From Tigriopus japonicus (lineage: Eukaryota > Arthropoda > Copepoda > Harpacticoida > Harpacticidae), in assembly GCA_010645155.1 (NCBI GenBank), contig CM021318.1:4347791-4411790 (forward strand): a stretch of DNA of 64,000 bases, in the 5' to 3' direction. The notes under the pieces were generated by a model. The model worked only from the letters and a program-made list of their open reading frames with translations, did not search any database and was not told the DNA's origin. Each line of letters starts with the position of its first letter. The stretch's first letter is position 1. This document shows positions 62,549 through 64,000 of the stretch, piece by piece. The position numbers and the translations under genes are program-made.

Positions 62549-63871
62549 CGGGGAAGAGCAGAAGCATCCAGACAAAACTTGCATGACGTATATCTCCTGA
62601 AGCAAGAGGAATATTTTTATTTCCCGCGTTTTTCTGGTTTGACCAAAAACCAGTTTTGAATGTTTGTTAATTTTTTTTTGTTTAAATCCGGAAATATGAA
62701 GCCCCAGGAACAAAAGCATAAAGTGATTGTTGAATTGCTCTCGGCCGGCAACGACGCCAGAGCCATCATCAAGTCAACCAAGTACCCCAGGGCCACTGTC
62801 TACGAGGTCGTGAAGAGGCTGCAGTCTGGCCGGGGGACAGGCCACGCCCCCTGCGGCCCACACAGGGCAAAAAAGCGGACCCCCAGGTTCTTGGCGGGCC
62901 TGAGGAGGTCCATCGAGGCCAACCCAGCTGTGTCCATATCGGCCCACGCAGCCAGGCGGTCCGTCAGCAAGAGGACTGGCCAGGGCCGTCAAGGAGGACC
63001 TGAACTTGACCTCCTACGTCAGAGGCAGACGCCACCTTCTTACCAAAAAGATGAAGGCCACCAGGCTTGAGAGGGGCAAGAAGTTGCGCAGAATCTACAA
63101 GGTCAATCCAAGGACTCAGATTCCTCAGATTTTTTTTCATTTTCTCAGATGAGTCAATCTTCATGGTGGATGGCGCGTACAACCCCCAGAACAACCATTG
63201 GCTTGCCAAGAACAGAACCGTTGTGCCTCCTATCATGAAGACAAAGAATCCTGCCAAGATTATGGTCTTTGGCCTCATCAGCAGCGACGGGAAGGTGTTG
63301 CCAGCCCATGTCTTCCCTCCCAAATTCAGGCTCAATGCTGCCGGGTACATGGAGCTTCTAAGGAAGGTCGTGATGCCCTGGCTGGCAACCTCGTACCCAC
63401 CAGGAACCAAATTCATGTGGATCCAGGACTCTGCTCCGTGTCATGTGTCCAATGTTTCCATGAACTTTTTGAACAGCAAATTTGACGTGGTGGTCAAGAA
63501 AGATGAGTGGCCTTCAAACAGCCCTGACCTCAACCCATGCGACTTCTAGTTGTGGTCTGAGCTGAGGAGGAAGGTCTACAAGATGGCCCACAACAGCCTG
63601 GCGTCTCTGAAGTCGTCGGTGAAGCGGAACATGGCCTCCTTCTCCATGGCCGAGGTCGCCAAAGCCTGCTCGGCCTTTGTCGGCTGCTTGGACGCCGTCA
63701 TTAAGGCCAACGGTGACCATATTGAATAAAAATGTTCTTAATTATTGTCCAAACTTTTTTTGTTAAATACACAATTGGCTAAATAAAATGAAATAAATTG
63801 GCTAAATAAAATAGCTCTTCATGCTGTAAATTATGTTCAAAGTTTTGTCCGGATACTTCTGCCCCACTCTG
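62549..63871 (+). mobile_element. Mariner element M2
   Basis: 1,323 bp. The right end reversed is CAGAGTGGGGCAGAAGTATC; the left end reads GGGGAAGAGCAGAAGCATC and continues CAGACAAAACTT in both. TA at 62547-62548 and 63872-63873. Contains one broken transposase. Confidence 0.88.
62697..63729 (+). pseudogene. Mariner-family transposase pseudogene (M2)
   Basis: MKPQEQKHKVIVELLSAGND, then helix-turn-helix regions (ATVYEVVKRL). Frameshifts near 62975 and near 63135, then FSDESIFMVDGAYNPQNNHW (first Asp), WIQDSAPCHVSNVS (second Asp) and SPDLNPCDF (third Asp, 37 residues later by count: DD37D), an in-frame TAG at 63547-63549, and a tail ending GDHIE. Inactive, a different family member from M1/M3. 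Confidence 0.9.
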
Positions 63872-64000
63872 TATGTCAACCAATCTGTACAAAGACTCTT
63901 TCTTCACGTAGATAAATATCTCCCCTAGGAGAACTCCGCCTAACTTTGGGAATAGACTGTCGAAAACATCATGTTTCTACTGAACTATTTCTACTGAAGC
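63872..64000. repeat. Inverted host repeat, arm B right part
   Basis: Reverse complement of arm A across the M1 site: it reads through GATATTTATCTACGTGAAG without M1, so it is the empty-site version. Runs to the window edge. Confidence 0.8.

Overview
This is a eukaryotic genomic window: GT-AG introns, long intergenic stretches, microsatellites and many DNA transposon remnants, with no prokaryotic features. The main gene is an invertebrate NaV2/DSC1-type four-domain cation channel. Together with many DD3xD mariner relics this suggests an arthropod, perhaps a crustacean such as a copepod. The species is inference.

Region 1, about 3.6-45.8 kb, plus strand. Thirty exons, joined by hand with every intron phase consistent, encode the channel from the domain I S4-S5 linker to the stop codon (about 2,289 residues). 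The N-terminus and the first voltage sensor lie upstream of the window. The four selectivity-filter residues read D, E, E, A instead of the D, E, K, A of true NaV1 sodium channels, and the inactivation latch reads MFL. Both fit the DSC1/BSC1 (NaV2) branch. The last exon alone codes for about 685 residues of disordered, proline-, histidine-, glutamine- and charge-rich C-terminus. Introns carry miniature elements: a 120-bp TA-flanked element inside a 198-nt intron, a TAGGGACCC element, and a cluster of at least four inverted-repeat elements plus an assembly gap in the last intron.

Region 2, about 45.8-50.6 kb. Intergenic, holding a hAT-like MITE with an exact 8-bp target duplication and another hAT-like MITE nested in an older inverted-repeat element.

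Region 3, about 50.6-55.3 kb. Two convergent genes. On plus, a seven-exon gene encodes a 490-residue protein with a myristoylation-type start, a long Arg/Ser-rich tract and three degenerate annexin repeats. On minus, a single-exon TMEM53/DUF829 alpha/beta-hydrolase-fold gene. Their stop codons overlap, and the nearest poly(A) signals lie inside the opposite gene.

Region 4, about 55.3-64 kb. Almost entirely nested transposable elements: a GGGTCGGCAAC-ended MITE, a hAT-like MITE inside an older inverted repeat, a 662-bp foldback element with 165-bp terminal repeats, a decayed LINE reverse transcriptase split by a Mutator-like non-autonomous element, and three mariner relics. One mariner is inserted in another. 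The two full-length ones interrupt opposite arms of an inverted host repeat, so the insertion order can be read directly.
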